From NCBI GenBank assembly GCA_037447655.1, contig JBBHKE010000044.1, positions 186,001 through 250,000 of the forward strand: a stretch of 64,000 nucleotides of DNA, in the 5' to 3' direction. The notes below the pieces were generated by a model. That model did no database searches. It had not been told where the DNA came from and saw only the letters and a list, made by a program, of their open reading frames with translations. This document shows, one piece after another, positions 50,610 to 61,970 of this stretch. The number at the start of each line of letters is the position of its first letter. The first letter of the stretch is position 1. The DNA is from Zygnema cylindricum (taxonomy: Eukaryota; Streptophyta; Zygnematophyceae; Zygnematales; Zygnemataceae). A program made the translations under genes and the position numbers.

Positions 50610-52570
50610 TGAATTTGACGTCATTTACTACATCCTCCGCATTCGTTCACCTTCTCACCGGATGCAAGGTCCAAACCCCTCATCGAAGAATGACGAATCA
50701 TCTTCTTCAAACTTATCTCGGATGGTTGACACATCCGATGATGCCATAAGGTAAGATCACCTTTCAACTCCGAAATTTGATATGAAATTCCCTCAGTGGG
50801 AACTTAAGATTTCGGCTTCCTCCATAAGAGCCGACTATGATTTGCATCCGTTAAGACTCCTTCTCCAATTACATTCTTATTCTCATTCCAAATCTCAATA
50901 GATTGATCACCTCTCGCAAGTAAGCTTTCACCACTCTTTTGTATTTGTGGAACGCTTAACAAACAAACCAAACCGTCCATAATATAAAGAGTATTTTGTA
51001 GACGATTCTCCGTCGATCTCTCTTTCCCATCATTATCCCATGAAAGAAGATCAAGCCGAACCGTGCAAACCATACCAACCGAAATGATATGGCCGCTTGC
51101 AACTGTAATAAACTTTGGAACCGTAAGTTCCCTCATGTCATCAAACAAGGTGGCATCCGTGCAAACATGGTGAGATGCCCCCGTATCAGTAATCCACTCT
51201 TTCTCCAAATTTCCTCCACTACTTACCGAATCAAGGGTAAGATTAAGAACCGGAAACTTGTCACCGGTTTCATTACCATGTCAAAGTAATTTGCATTAGC
51301 GTAACCACGACCTCCACCACGGCCTCCTCCTCGGCCGCCACCTCGCGCGCCTCTATCACCTCGTCTACCTCCTCTTCAACTTCCGGAATCTCCACTCTTT
51401 GCATAACATTGAGGGATCGTATGCCCCCACTTACCGCAAAAATGACATTGCTTGTCCTTATCCGGACAAGATGAAGACAAATGTCCAAGCCGGTTACACC
51501 GGTAGCATGTCACATTGGAAAGATCTGAAGGGACCTTCGGTGGACGACCTTGATCCCTCTTGTTGCCTTGGCCGCCACCACCACCTCTCGCACCACCTCC
51601 TCTACCACCTCCTCAACCACCTGCATAGTTAAGATCCGAGGTTTAGGGAGTAGTAGAGTTGAGAACTCCTCCTCCTCCACTTGAAAAAGCCGATGGAGTT
51701 CCCTCCGACATTTTGATAAAATTGACGGTGAATCTAAAAGTGTTATCCGCCTTTGCTCGTAAAATAGCTTTAATGCGAAAGCTTATCCTGTAAAGCGTTA
51801 AGAAACACGCTCAACTTGTCCGCATCCAAGATAACTTGGCCATTGTTGAGTAATTGCTCGAGTATAATATTGAAGCGCTTCACGACATCATCCATCAATT
51901 CATTTGGTTTGATTTTAAAATTCATAAAGTCCGTATAAACATATTGACCCTTGTTCTCAACGCCTTTCTCATATTGCTCCTTAAGTGCTTGCCAACACTC
52001 ATGGGCCGTGTCGTGAGCAAGGAAATGATCAAGCACGGAAGAAGTGCAATTTTTTATCAAACCGGTCGTTGCCACAATATCCTTCAACCTCCATTGAGCA
52101 CATGCGTTACTCTCGAGTAGCATTTTCTCTTCTCCATTGACAATCCTCCAAAGCTTCTTGAGAATAAGTTGACCTGACATAAACTTCTTCCAAACGGCAT
52201 AATTGGTGCCATTAAAGGCCACGGATTTCCCCGACATATTATAATTTTCTTCGTTTTCCAATCCTTCATCAAACTCGGACTCTTCTTCTTCTAACTTTGA
52301 CTTTCTTTTCCTAATCCTCTCTTTTCTCTCATTTTCATTAGCTCCTCCAATGAATGGATCGGTAGCCGGAAAGGAAGTGTTTTCTTTGCTCTCACTCGGT
52401 TGAGTTTGAAAACGAGAATCTACATATCTCATAAGTATGTCAAACATTTCCTCAAATTTTCTCTCTGTATTCCGGGTCTCCTCAAATTGAGAACCCAAAA
52501 AACTGAACTCTCTTGCTCTCTCCGAAGTCGACATGGGGGAAGGAGTATTTCTATTCTTCTTCCTCCCCAT
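50610..52570 (-). pseudogene. copia gag-protease fragment, minus strand
   Basis: gag starts MGRKKNRNTPSPMSTSERA at 52570 and continues with FNGTNYAVWKKFMSGQLIL, the UBN2-like block, and ENKGQYVYTDFMNFKIKPNE. Two CCHC knuckles follow in broken frame near 51410-51510 (CYRCNRLGHLSSSC, CHFCGKWGHTIPQC). Protease EWITDTGASHHVCTDATLFD has D-T-G. The fragment ends in the GAG-pre-integrase region near 50620; integrase and RT are missing. It is closely related to the element at 42-47.8 kb. Confidence 0.85.
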
Positions 52571-52612
52571 GCGCTCCCTCTTTAACTCCGAAGCACTAGC
52601 TCCGATACCAAT

Positions 52613-52903
52613 TGTAGGATCTTAAATCAAAAGACATTCACTCGAAATAATTCACAAAACATAAATCATTACACAGTGGAAGCTCATAAAAGACAAGAGG
52701 AATATTCAGGCAAAAAGATTTATAAGTGTTATTGGCCAAAGTCTCTTTACATCATCTCTCTTCTCTCTTCTCTTTAAATAATCTCTTACTCCAAGATTAA
52801 TCCTCTATGATTCAATCATGTAAGATTCAATACTCTGCACATGTACACTACTGCATATATACTCGCTACTCTGCACTAAAAGACAACAAGGTAAGACAAG
52901 CAT
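52613..52903 (-). repeat. Partial LTR of the minus-strand copia, cut by the plus-strand element
   Basis: Begins TGTAGGATC next to the PBS complement (52599-52610, minus TGGTATCGGAGC). It is interrupted at 52904 where the plus-strand LTR starts. The missing outer part was not found after 61748. Confidence 0.5.
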
Positions 52904-53568
52904 TGTTAAGATTTCTGCGTTCATTTTCAGCTAAGGACCAGAAAGTCAAACTTAGTCAAAGTTAGAAGTTACGTGAAAAGAAGTCAATGTGACGTGAAAA
53001 TGAATCAAACGGAGTCTTGTTAGGTGTATGCACGGTTGAATAGATGCGGTACAGTAAAGTACATGTATGTAGACGTGAAGGTTCATCTGCGTAGACGTCA
53101 AGAATTTGTGAAACGTAAGTCTTGTAGACGTCACGGTACTTTGCGTAGACATCAAGTTTTTGGTAAAACGTAATGGTCTACTTGAATTGTACGGCAAGTT
53201 AAGTTGTCGCAGATTTTGAGTATGTTTCACGTAGTGAATAGTGACCGTTGATTTGTTTACGTAGGTCACAAGTTAAAATTGTACTTCTTTACGTGAAAGA
53301 CAAGTAGCGTAGCACCTACGTCATCTAGGCACATAAAAATGTACTCATGCACACATTGAAAATTAATCACCAATCATCAATCGAATGATTCTCTCCAATT
53401 TTTCCCTGCTGCTAGTTTTGCATTGAGTGCTTATTTTGTCGTGGAATTAATCTATCTTCTTTTCTTGTTCAATAATTAAACCTTGCTTTCTCATATAGAG
53501 AATTGTTTTCCTTAGCTCCCTGTCTTGTAATTGATCGATCCTATGGCCACTTCTTCAGAATCTCAACA
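52904..53568 (+). repeat. copia LTR1 (665 bp)
   Basis: TGTTAAGATTTCTGCG...TCTCAACA. The gag ATG (53543) is inside its 3' end. Confidence 0.9.
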
Positions 53569-54252
53569 TGGTATCAGAGCTTTAGGTAGAATTACAGACA
53601 TCCAAAAATTTAATGGTAGTAATTATTTACTATGGAAAGCTAAGATGACCCGTATTCTATAATATAAGAATTACTGGGGTATTGTAGAAGGCACTGAACT
53701 GAAACCTACTGAAGCTTTAATGGCAGCAGGATATGATAGAAGGGAAGAAGAGGCAACGACGTTAATTTTTCTAGCACTGGAAGACAGTCAACTTTTACAC
53801 ATAGTTTAGTTAGAAAAACCTAAGGCTATGTGGGATAAATTAAGGTCTGTACATGAGCGTACTAATCCGTCCAACATAATGCAATTAAAAACCAAATTGC
53901 TGGAGTTTAGTATGGAGAATGGAGATACTATGGAAACTCATAAAAATTGACTAAAAGAGCTTAAATTACAGTTAGCCGCAGTCGGCACAAAACTGAATGA
54001 TGATGATTTGATCCTTACACTTTTTAGGTCATTACCATCACTGTATGCTATGATGATCACGGCTTTGAAAAGTCAACCTACTGTAGACTTTGATGCAGTA
54101 TGTTAGCATTTCATTCAGGAAGAAGTTGAAATTAAAAGAAAAGAGGAAAAAGAGTCAGATGCAGCTCTTTATGCCAAAGGCAAACAGTCAGTAAAACGCA
54201 CTGAGTTAGTAACTGCTTGTGCTATATGTGGGAAAACCAATCATCAGACTGC
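53543..54252 (+). pseudogene. copia element A gag
   Basis: MATSSESQHGIRALGRITDI then KFNGSNYLLWKAKMTRIL, followed by an in-frame TAA. Further stops replace codons that are intact in element B (for example H-I-V-*-LEKP). The C-terminal part ends in ACAICGKTNHQTA at a 10-N gap. Confidence 0.85.
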
Positions 54253-54262
54253 NNNNNNNNNN
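54253..54262. other. Assembly gap (10 N)
   Basis: The gap replaces the second zinc knuckle and protease that element B has at the same place. Confidence 1.
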
Positions 54263-54342
54263 TACGTATTGTGACTTTTCCAATACGAAATTTGGACCAT
54301 TCATAATACTTACCAGGTTTAAAGCATAACCTTTTCAGTGTT

Positions 54343-55851
54343 ATGCATGCTGTGAAGAGTGGACTAAAAGTCAAATTTGAGAAAAAGAAAAGTGAACGGT
54401 GTGAAATCAAAAGTGAGGGGAAGCTAATCGCTCTTGGATATCCGGAAGGGAATCTTTTTATTCTACGCTTGGATGATGAAGATGCACAAATGAATTTCAG
54501 CAAAGAAGCGCAGACTTTAGAGCTATGGCATCAACGATTTGGTCATCTGGGAGAGCAAAATCTTAAACGACTCATCGAAAAGATGATGGTCCGAGTACTT
54601 GAGGACGTCAACGCCAAAGACAACCTTAAGGTGTGTGAAGGATGCGCTCGAGGTAAGCAAAGAAGGCTTCCTTTTCACAAAGTTGATGAACCTAAACATA
54701 GAAAGAAAATGGAGCTTATTCATTCTGATTTGAGCGGTCCTCACCCCTTAAGTCTCGGAGGTTCTAGATATTTCATCACGTTTACGGATGACTGCACTAG
54801 AAAAGTATGGGTGTATTTTATGAAATCTAAGAGTGAAGCCCTTGAGAAATTCCGAGAGTTTAAAACCATGGTAGAAAACCAGGCAGGAGAACGAATCCAA
54901 ATTTTAAGGTCGGATAATGGGGGAGAATATACCTCCAATGCTTTTAAAGAAAACTGCAAAATTTGGGGGATACAACAAGATTTCACAGTAGCTTATAGTC
55001 CGCAACAAAACATAGTATCAGAAAGACTTAACCGAACTTTGGTTGAAATTGCACGTTGTTTAGTACATAGTGCAAAACTAAGTCAAAACCTATGGGCTGA
55101 AGCTATCCTTACTGCAGTTTATCTGAAAAATCGTTCTCCTAGTACTTCTTTGAAAGATATTACACCTGAAGAAGGTTGGTCAGGCTTTAAACCAAATGTT
55201 AAACATTTTAGAGTTTTTGGAAGCAAAACCATTGCTCACATCCCAGCACAGACTACAAAGAAATTTGACAAAAAGAGTTGGACTGGTGTCTTTGTAGGTT
55301 ATGACATAAATAGAAAAGCTTACAAAATTTATGACCGTGTTACAAATAAAGTTAATGTTAGCCGAGATGTGACTATAGATGAAAGGAAAGAATGTTATGT
55401 GACATATAGTTTTGACCCTTGGTACGAAGAACCAGAGACTGTCATTGTTCCCTTTAACAATGAAGAAGTATTGGAAAGCGAGCCTCCACAAACACCAGGT
55501 ACTCCAAGCAGAGAAGATGAAGTGGAGCCTTCGTCATCGACGCCGATTTCCATTCCAGCTCACACTTCCGTCATCCCCGGTGGAACATCAACCTTTCAAC
55601 CTTTACAAGTGGAGAAGTTACTGGCATCACAACCTTCGCAAATTACAACCTCTCCAAATCCGATTCAACAATCGAGATTGAAGGTAACCCCTCAAAGAGT
55701 ATCTAATCGAATACGTGCTAAACCAAAACGGCTTATTGAAGAAACGGAAGATGTGGGTTTAGCTTATTGTTTTATGGCGGCAGAGGGGGAACCGCAAACT
55801 TTTCATGAAGCTTTGGAGGGTTCTAATTCTCATAATGGAAAAACGCAATAG
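54343..55851 (+). pseudogene. copia element A integrase
   Basis: One long frame. LELWHQRFGHLGEQNLKRLI and CEGCARGKQRRLPFHK form the pre-integrase zinc region. The core triad is complete: HSDLSGP, RSDNGGEY and VSERLNRTLVEIAR. The C-terminal WTGVFVGYDINRKAYKIYD, Pro/Ser-rich linker and SNRIRAKPKRLIEE lead to a 1-base deletion near 55835 that breaks the frame before RT. Confidence 0.9.
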
Positions 55852-55868
55852 AATTAGAATATGACTCA

Positions 55869-56432
55869 TTGATCAAAAACAAAACTTGGACCTTAGTAGA
55901 ATGCCCAATAGAGAAAAACATTGTGGGGTGTAAATGGGTCTTTAAGATTAAGAGGAAATCAGATGGGTCAGTGGAAAGATATAAAACGAGGTTGGTAGCT
56001 AAGGGGTATTCACAAGAAGAGGGGGTTGATTATACTGAGACTTTCTCACCAGTAGTGAAGTTTAATAGTCTCAGAATTTTAATAGCCTTAGGGGCAGCAG
56101 AGGGAATGCAAATGCATCAATTAGATATCAAAAATGCATTCCTAAATGGGGATTTAGAGGAAGAAGTTTACATGGAACAACCAGAGGGCATGATAGAACC
56201 AAGAAAAGAACACATGGTGTGTAAACTACACAAATCTATATACGGTCTAAAACAAAGTCCTAAGTGTTGGAAAATCAAACTTGACACCAAAATGAGAAAA
56301 GAGGCTTTTGAGAGATGTCATGAAGACGGCGACCTCGACACAAAGAGGAGCACTACCAGTTGGATTTTTCATGTGTTCAAGAAGACCCGTCGGTTGGAGA
56401 GAACAAATTGGAAAGAAAAGTTTAAAATTTGA
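55869..56432 (+). pseudogene. copia element A RT/RNase H with internal deletion
   Basis: KTWTLVECPIEKNIVGCKWV, RYKTRLVAKGYSQEEGVDYT, LDIKNAFLNGDLEEEVYMEQ and KSIYGLKQSPKCWKIKLDTK are normal. The frame then jumps from FERCHE to DGDLDTKRSTTSWIF, so the YVDD box and connection region are deleted. The end near 56470 retains only the last RNase H codons. Confidence 0.9.
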
Positions 56433-56511
56433 TTTTGTAATCATCTCACTTGTGTTGGTCCTATTTAGTGTGGAAAATTGATAGTCAGCAGAAAATGAAT
56501 CAGAGAGGGGG

Positions 56512-57131
56512 TGTTAGAATTCTGTGTCCATTTCCTGCGAAGGACCAGAAGTCAAAGTAAGTCAAAGTTACGTGAAAGAGAAGTTAACGTGACGTGAGAA
56601 TGAATCAACCGGAGTCCTGTTAGTTATATGTACGGTTGAATAGATGCGGTACAGTAAATTACATGTTTGTAGACGTGAAGTATGATTTGGTAGACGTCAC
56701 GGTACATTTGCGTAGACGTCAAGTTTTGATGAAACGTAGCCGTTTATGTGTATTGTAGGGCAAGTTTAAGTGTCGCAGATTTTGAGTGAATGTCACGTAA
56801 TAAATTGTGACCATTGATTTGATTACGTAGGTCACAAGTTATGATTGTACTTCTTTACGTGAAAGTCAAGTAGCGTAGGACTTACGTCATTCACATATAT
56901 AAACATGTACTCATGCTCACATTTAAAATTAATCATCAATCATCAATCGAGTGATTCTCTCCAATTTTTCCCTGCTGCTAGTTTTGCACTAAGTGTTTAT
57001 TTTGTCGTGGAATTAATCTCTTCTTTCTTGTTCAGTAATTAAGCCTTGCTTTCTCATATAGAGAATTATTTTCCTTAGCTTCCTGTCTTGTAAGTGATCG
57101 ATCCTATGGCCAATTCTTTAGAATCTCAACA
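56512..57131 (+). repeat. copia LTR2 (620 bp), shared by A and B
   Basis: TGTTAGAATTCTGTG...TCTCAACA, preceded by the polypurine AGAGAGGGGG and followed by TGGTATCGAAGC, a mutated PBS. Confidence 0.9.
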
Positions 57132-57693
57132 TGGTATCGAAGCTATAGGTAAAATTACAAACATCCAAAAATTTAATGGTAGTAATTATTTACTATGGAA
57201 AGCTAAGATGACCAGAATTCTAAAATTTAAGAATTACTGGGGTATTCTAGCAGGCACTGAATTGAAACCTACTGAAGCTCTAGCGGCAGCAGGATATGAT
57301 AGAAGGGAAGAAGAGGCAGCGACATTAAGTTTTCTAGAAGTGGAAGACAGTCAACTTTTACACATAGTTGAGTTAGAAAAACCTAAGGCTATGTGGGATA
57401 AATTAAGGACTATACATGAGCGGACTAATCCGTCAAACATAATGCAATTAAAAAACAAATTGGTGGACTTTAGTATGGAGAGTGCAGATACTATGGAAAC
57501 ACATATAAATAGACAGAAAGAGCTTAAATTACAATTAGCCGCTGTCGGCACAAAACTGAATGATGATGATTTGATCCTTACACTGTTTAGGTCATTACCA
57601 TCACAGTATGCTATGATGATCACGGCTTTGAAAAGTCAACCTACTCTAGACTTTGATGCTGTATGTCAACATTTTGTTCAAGAAGAAGTATAA
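57106..57693 (+). pseudogene. copia element B gag
   Basis: Opens at ATG 57106 inside LTR2 (MANSLESQHGIEAIGKITNI). It carries NYLLWKAKMTRILKFKNYWG, DKLRTIHERTNPSNIMQLKN and LKLQLAAVGTKLNDDDLILT, the UBN2-type gag. A premature TAA after FVQEEV separates it from the nucleocapsid. Confidence 0.85.
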
Positions 57694-58230
57694 ATTAAAA
57701 GAAAGGAGGAAAAAGAATCAGATTCAGCTCTTTATGCCAAAGGCAAACAGTCAGTAAAACGTACTGAGTCAGTAACTGCTTGTGCTATATGTGGGAAAAC
57801 TAATCATCAGACTGCTGAGTGTAGATTCAAAAAGAAAGAAACTGAAAACTTCAGGAAAAAGATTGTTTGTTACAGTTGTGGAAAACCAGGTCATAAGTCT
57901 ACAGTTTGTCGTAATAAAGACAAAAACAGAGAGAACGAACCATCATTTGCCATGACCATTCAGGATGAGACTAAGTTTTTTCTCACACAGTCAAATGCTT
58001 AGAAAAGTAAATGGATTATAGATTTTGGAGCATCTCATCATATGTGTAATGACAAGTCCATTTTTTCTTCTATCACAACATTACAGAATCCTCGACGAAT
58101 TGTACTGGCAGATGATAAGATTATAGAGACGAGTTTAATAGGCGAGGTTAAGTTACAGTTGTACTGTGATACTGGTAGTCATGAAGGGCATCTAAAAGAA
58201 GTTTTATACTTAGCAGGTTAAAAGCATAAC
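57694..58230 (+). pseudogene. copia element B zinc knuckles and protease
   Basis: Two CCHC knuckles, CAICGKTNHQTAEC and CYSCGKPGHKSTVC. The protease motif reads WIIDFGASHHMCND, where the catalytic triplet D-S-G has become D-F-G. Stops at SNA* and LAG*. Confidence 0.85.
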
Positions 58231-59500
58231 CTTTTCAGTGTTATGCATGCTGTGAAGAGTGGACTAAAAGTCAAATTTGAGAAAAAGAAAAGTGAACGGT
58301 GTGAAATCAAAAGTGAGGGAAAGCTAATCGCTCTTGGATATCCGGAAGGGAAACTTTTTGCTCTACGTTTGGATGATGAAGATGCATAGATGAATCTTAC
58401 CAAAAAAGCACAGACTTTGGAGCTATGGCATCAGCGATTTGGTCATCTAGAAGAGCAGAATCTTAAACGACTCATCAAAAAGAAGATGGTCCGAGGACTT
58501 GAGGACCTCAATGCCAAAGACAACCTTAAGGTGTGTGAACGATGTGCTCAAGGTAAGCAAAGAAGGCTTCTTTTTCATAAAGATGATGAACCCAAATATA
58601 GAAGGAAGCTGGAGCTTATTCATTCTCACTTGAGCGGTCCTCACCCTCTAAGTCTTGGAGGTTCTAGATTTTTCATCACATTTACGGATAAATGCACTAG
58701 AAAAGTATAGGTTTCATTAAATCTAAGAGTGAAGCCCTTGAGAAATTCAGAGAGTTTAAAACCATGGTAGAAAACTAGGTAGTCGAACGGATCCAGATTT
58801 CAAGTTCAGATAATAGGGGGGAATACATCTCCAATGCTTTTAAGGAAAATTACAGTAAGAATGCACAATAGCTTATAGTCCGCAGGAACTTATAGTCCGC
58901 ATTCACAAAAGCTTATAGTCCGCAGTAAAACGGATTATCAGAAAGACTTAACTGAACTTTGGTTGAAATTGCACGTTGATTAGTACTTAATGTAAAACTA
59001 AATCAAAACCTATGGGCTGAAGCTATCATTACAGCTGTTTATTTGAAAAATCGTTCTCTAAGTACTTCTCTGAAAGATATAACACCTGAAGAAGCTTGAT
59101 CGGGATTTAAACCAAATGTTAAATATTTTAGAGTTTTTAGAAGCAAAACCTTTGTTCACATCCCAACACAGAATAGAAAGAAATTTGACAAGAAGAGTTG
59201 GACTGGTGCCTTTGTAGGTTATGACATAAATAGAAAAGCTCACAGAATTTATGACCAAGTTACATGAAAAGTTCATGTTAGTCTAGATGTTGCCTTTGTA
59301 GGTTATGACATAAATAGAAAAGCTTACATAATTTATGACCAAGTTACATGAAAAGTTCATGTTAGTCTAGATGTGACTGTAGATGGAGGGAAGGATTGTA
59401 GTTTAGATGTGACGGGTAGTTTTGACCCTTGGTATGAAGAACCATAGACTGTCACTGTTTTTTTAAACAATCAAGAAGAATTTGAAAGTGGCTCTCCATA
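58231..59500 (+). pseudogene. copia element B integrase
   Basis: LELWHQRFGHLEEQNLKRLI and HSHLSGP, where the first catalytic Asp is His (HSDLSGP in A). Later blocks are heavily rearranged: CTTATAGTCCGCA occurs three times at 58872-58940, and an 84-bp direct duplication lies at 59208-59375. Confidence 0.85.
59208..59375. repeat. 84-bp direct tandem duplication
   Basis: GCCTTTGTAGGTTATGACAT starts at 59208 and 59292; copies end in GTTAGTCTAGATGT and differ by few bases. Confidence 0.9.
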
Positions 59501-59531
59501 AACACCGGGTACTACAAGCAGAGAACATAAA

Positions 59532-61117
59532 GTGGAGCCTTCGTCATCCATGCTAATTTCCATTCCAGTTCAGACTTCCGTCATCCTTGGAGGAACATCA
59601 ACCTTTCAATCTTTACCAGTGGAGAAGTTACCAGCACCACAACCTTCGCAAGTTACGACCTCTCTGAATCCGATTCAACAATCGAAATTGAAGGTAACTC
59701 CTCAAAGAGTTTTTAATCAGATACGTGCTAAACCAAAACGGCCCATTGAAGAAACAGGAGATGTGGGTTTAGCTTATTGTTTTATGGCGGCAGAGGGGGA
59801 ACCGCAAACCTTTCATATAGCTTTGGAGAGTTCTAATTCTCAGAAATGGAAAGAGGCAATAGAATTATAATATGACTCACTGATCAAAATCAAAACTTGG
59901 ACCTTAGTAGAACGCCCAATAGAGAAAAACAATGTGGGGTGTATATGGGTCTTTAAGATTAAGAGGAAGTCAAATGGGTCAGCGGAAAGATAGAAAGCGA
60001 GGTTAGTAACTAAAGGGTATTCCTAAGAAGAGGGGGTTGATTACCTTGAGACTTTCTCACCAATAGTCAAATTTAATAGTCTTAGAAGTTTAATAGCCGT
60101 CTTAGGGGCAGCAGAAGGTATGCAGATGCATTAGCTAGATATCAAAACTGCATTCTTTAATAGGGACTTAGAGGAAGAGGTCTACATAGAGCAACCAGAG
60201 GGCATGATAGAACCAAGAAAAGAACACATAGTGTGTAAACTACACAAATCCATATATGGTCTAAAACAAAGTCCTAGGTGTTGGAACATGAAACTTGACA
60301 TCGAAATGAGAAAAGAGGGCTTTGAGAGATGTCATACAGATAAAGCAGTTTATACTATTGGGGAAGACAAAAATTTAGTGATTGTCTCAGTTTATGTCGA
60401 TGACATCAGTGTGTTTGGTTATCTGTAAGCAGAGATTGAAAAAGGTCAAACAGTTCTTGAACAACAAATTTGAGATGACTAACCTTGGAGAGTTAAGTTA
60501 CCTTCTTGGTATAAAAATCAAAAATGATGCTTATACAGTCTCCATGAATCAACCGAAATATGCAAAAGTAGTATTAAAACGCTTTGTCATAGAAGAATGT
60601 ATTCGTGTATCAACACCTTTAGACCCGAGTCAAAAGCTTATGAAAGAAATAGGTCCTAAATCAGAGTTTGAAAAAAAACAGATGAGGCAACCCGTGTTCT
60701 GGAGGAATTTCACGTGTTCAGGAGGACTTATCAATTGGAGTTCGAAATGAAAATCTTATGTGGGGTTATCTAGCACGGAGGCGAAATACGTGGCGGCAAC
60801 TCAAGCAGCAAAAAAAGCCATTTGGCTTCGCAACTTTTACTCTGAGATAGGGTTTGAACCCACACAGGAAACTTTGATTCTCACAGATAATCAAAGTAGC
60901 ATTGGTTTGATGAAAAATCTAGTTTACCATGCAAGGACAAAACACATAGATATTCAGACACATTTTGTGAGAGAAAAAGTTGATTTTTTTTTTTAAGTTT
61001 GAGTTTGTTAGTTCAGCTCAACAAGCAGCAGAACAAGCAGCAAATCACTTGACTAAGGCAGTTCCTCGAGATAAAGTAGTTGTTTGTAATCAGCTCACGG
61101 GAGTTGGTCCAATTTAG
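59532..61117 (+). pseudogene. copia element B linker, RT and RNase H
   Basis: KSIYGLKQSPRCWNMKLDIE, then IVSVYVDDISVFGY, the intact YVDD box (near 60395). After a frame change come LGELSYLLGIKIKNDAYTVS and RVSTPLDPSQKLMKE. A deletion joins this to RNase H, STEAKYVAATQAAKKAIWLR and ILTDNQSSIGLMKNLVYHAR. The end QLTGVGPI* is at 61117. Confidence 0.85.
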
Positions 61118-61160
61118 TGAGGGCAGTTGATGGTGAGCAGAAAATGACTCAGAGAGGGGG

Positions 61161-61748
61161 TGTTAAGATTTCTGCGTCCATTTTCTCCTAAGGACCAGAA
61201 AGTCAAAACTAGTCAACGTGACGTGAGAAAGAAGCAACCGGAGTCCTATACGGTTGATTAGGCGTGAAGATACATTTGCGTGGACGTCAAGTTAAATTTG
61301 GTTAGACGTCAAACATACTTTGCGTAGACATCAAGTTTTGATGAAACATAGTCGTCTACTTGTACTGTACGGCAAGTTAAGTCGTCGCAAATTTTGAGTG
61401 AATGTCACCTAGTAAATTGTGGTCGTTGATTTGATTACGTAGGTCACAAGTTAGGATTCTATTCCTTTACGTGGAACGCAAGTAGCGTAGTACCTACGTC
61501 AATCACATAGATAAAATGTACTCATGCTGGACATTGAAAATTAATCATCAATCTCTTGAATGATTCTCTCCAATTCTTCCCTACTACTATATTGGCACTA
61601 AGTGCTTATATTTTGCTGTGTGCATAATTAATCTATTTTCTTCCTTGTTCTGTAATAAAGCTTGTCTTCTCATATAGAGAAATTGTTTTCATTAGCTTCT
61701 TGTCTTATAATTGATCGATCCTATGGCCACTTTTTCAAAATCTCAACA
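61161..61748 (+). repeat. copia LTR3 (588 bp)
   Basis: TGTTAAGATTTCTGCGTCC...TCTCAACA, preceded by AGAGAGGGGG. Confidence 0.9.
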
Positions 61749-61970
61749 GTTTCAACGTTCAAGAGATGTGGTTTTATATTAGTGCGGGGTTTCAAAGTTC
61801 AAGAGATGTGGTTCTTGTTTTGTGCGTGGTTTCAAAGTTCAAGAGATGTGGTTTTCGTTTAGTGCGGGGTTTCATAGTTTAAGAGATGTGGTTCTAGTTC
61901 AGTGCGGGGTTTCAAAGTTCAAGAGATGTGGTTTAGTTTAGTTCGTGGTTTCAAAGTTCAACAGAGGTCA
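61749..61970. repeat. 40-bp minisatellite, about 5.6 copies
   Basis: Unit GGTTTCAAAGTTCAAGAGAT followed by GTGGTTnTnGTTTnGTGCGn. It starts immediately at the LTR3 end. Confidence 0.85.

Larger units (their letters stand above)
52904..61748 (+). mobile_element. Two tandem Ty1/copia elements sharing a central LTR
   Basis: Layout: LTR1 (52904-53568), internal A, LTR2 (56512-57131), internal B, LTR3 (61161-61748). The LTRs begin TGTTA and end CTCAACA. A polypurine CAGAGAGGGGG precedes LTR2 and LTR3, and the PBS TGGTATCAGAGC follows LTR1 directly. Outer flanks AGCAT and GTTTC do not match, so a clean target duplication is missing. Confidence 0.9.
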
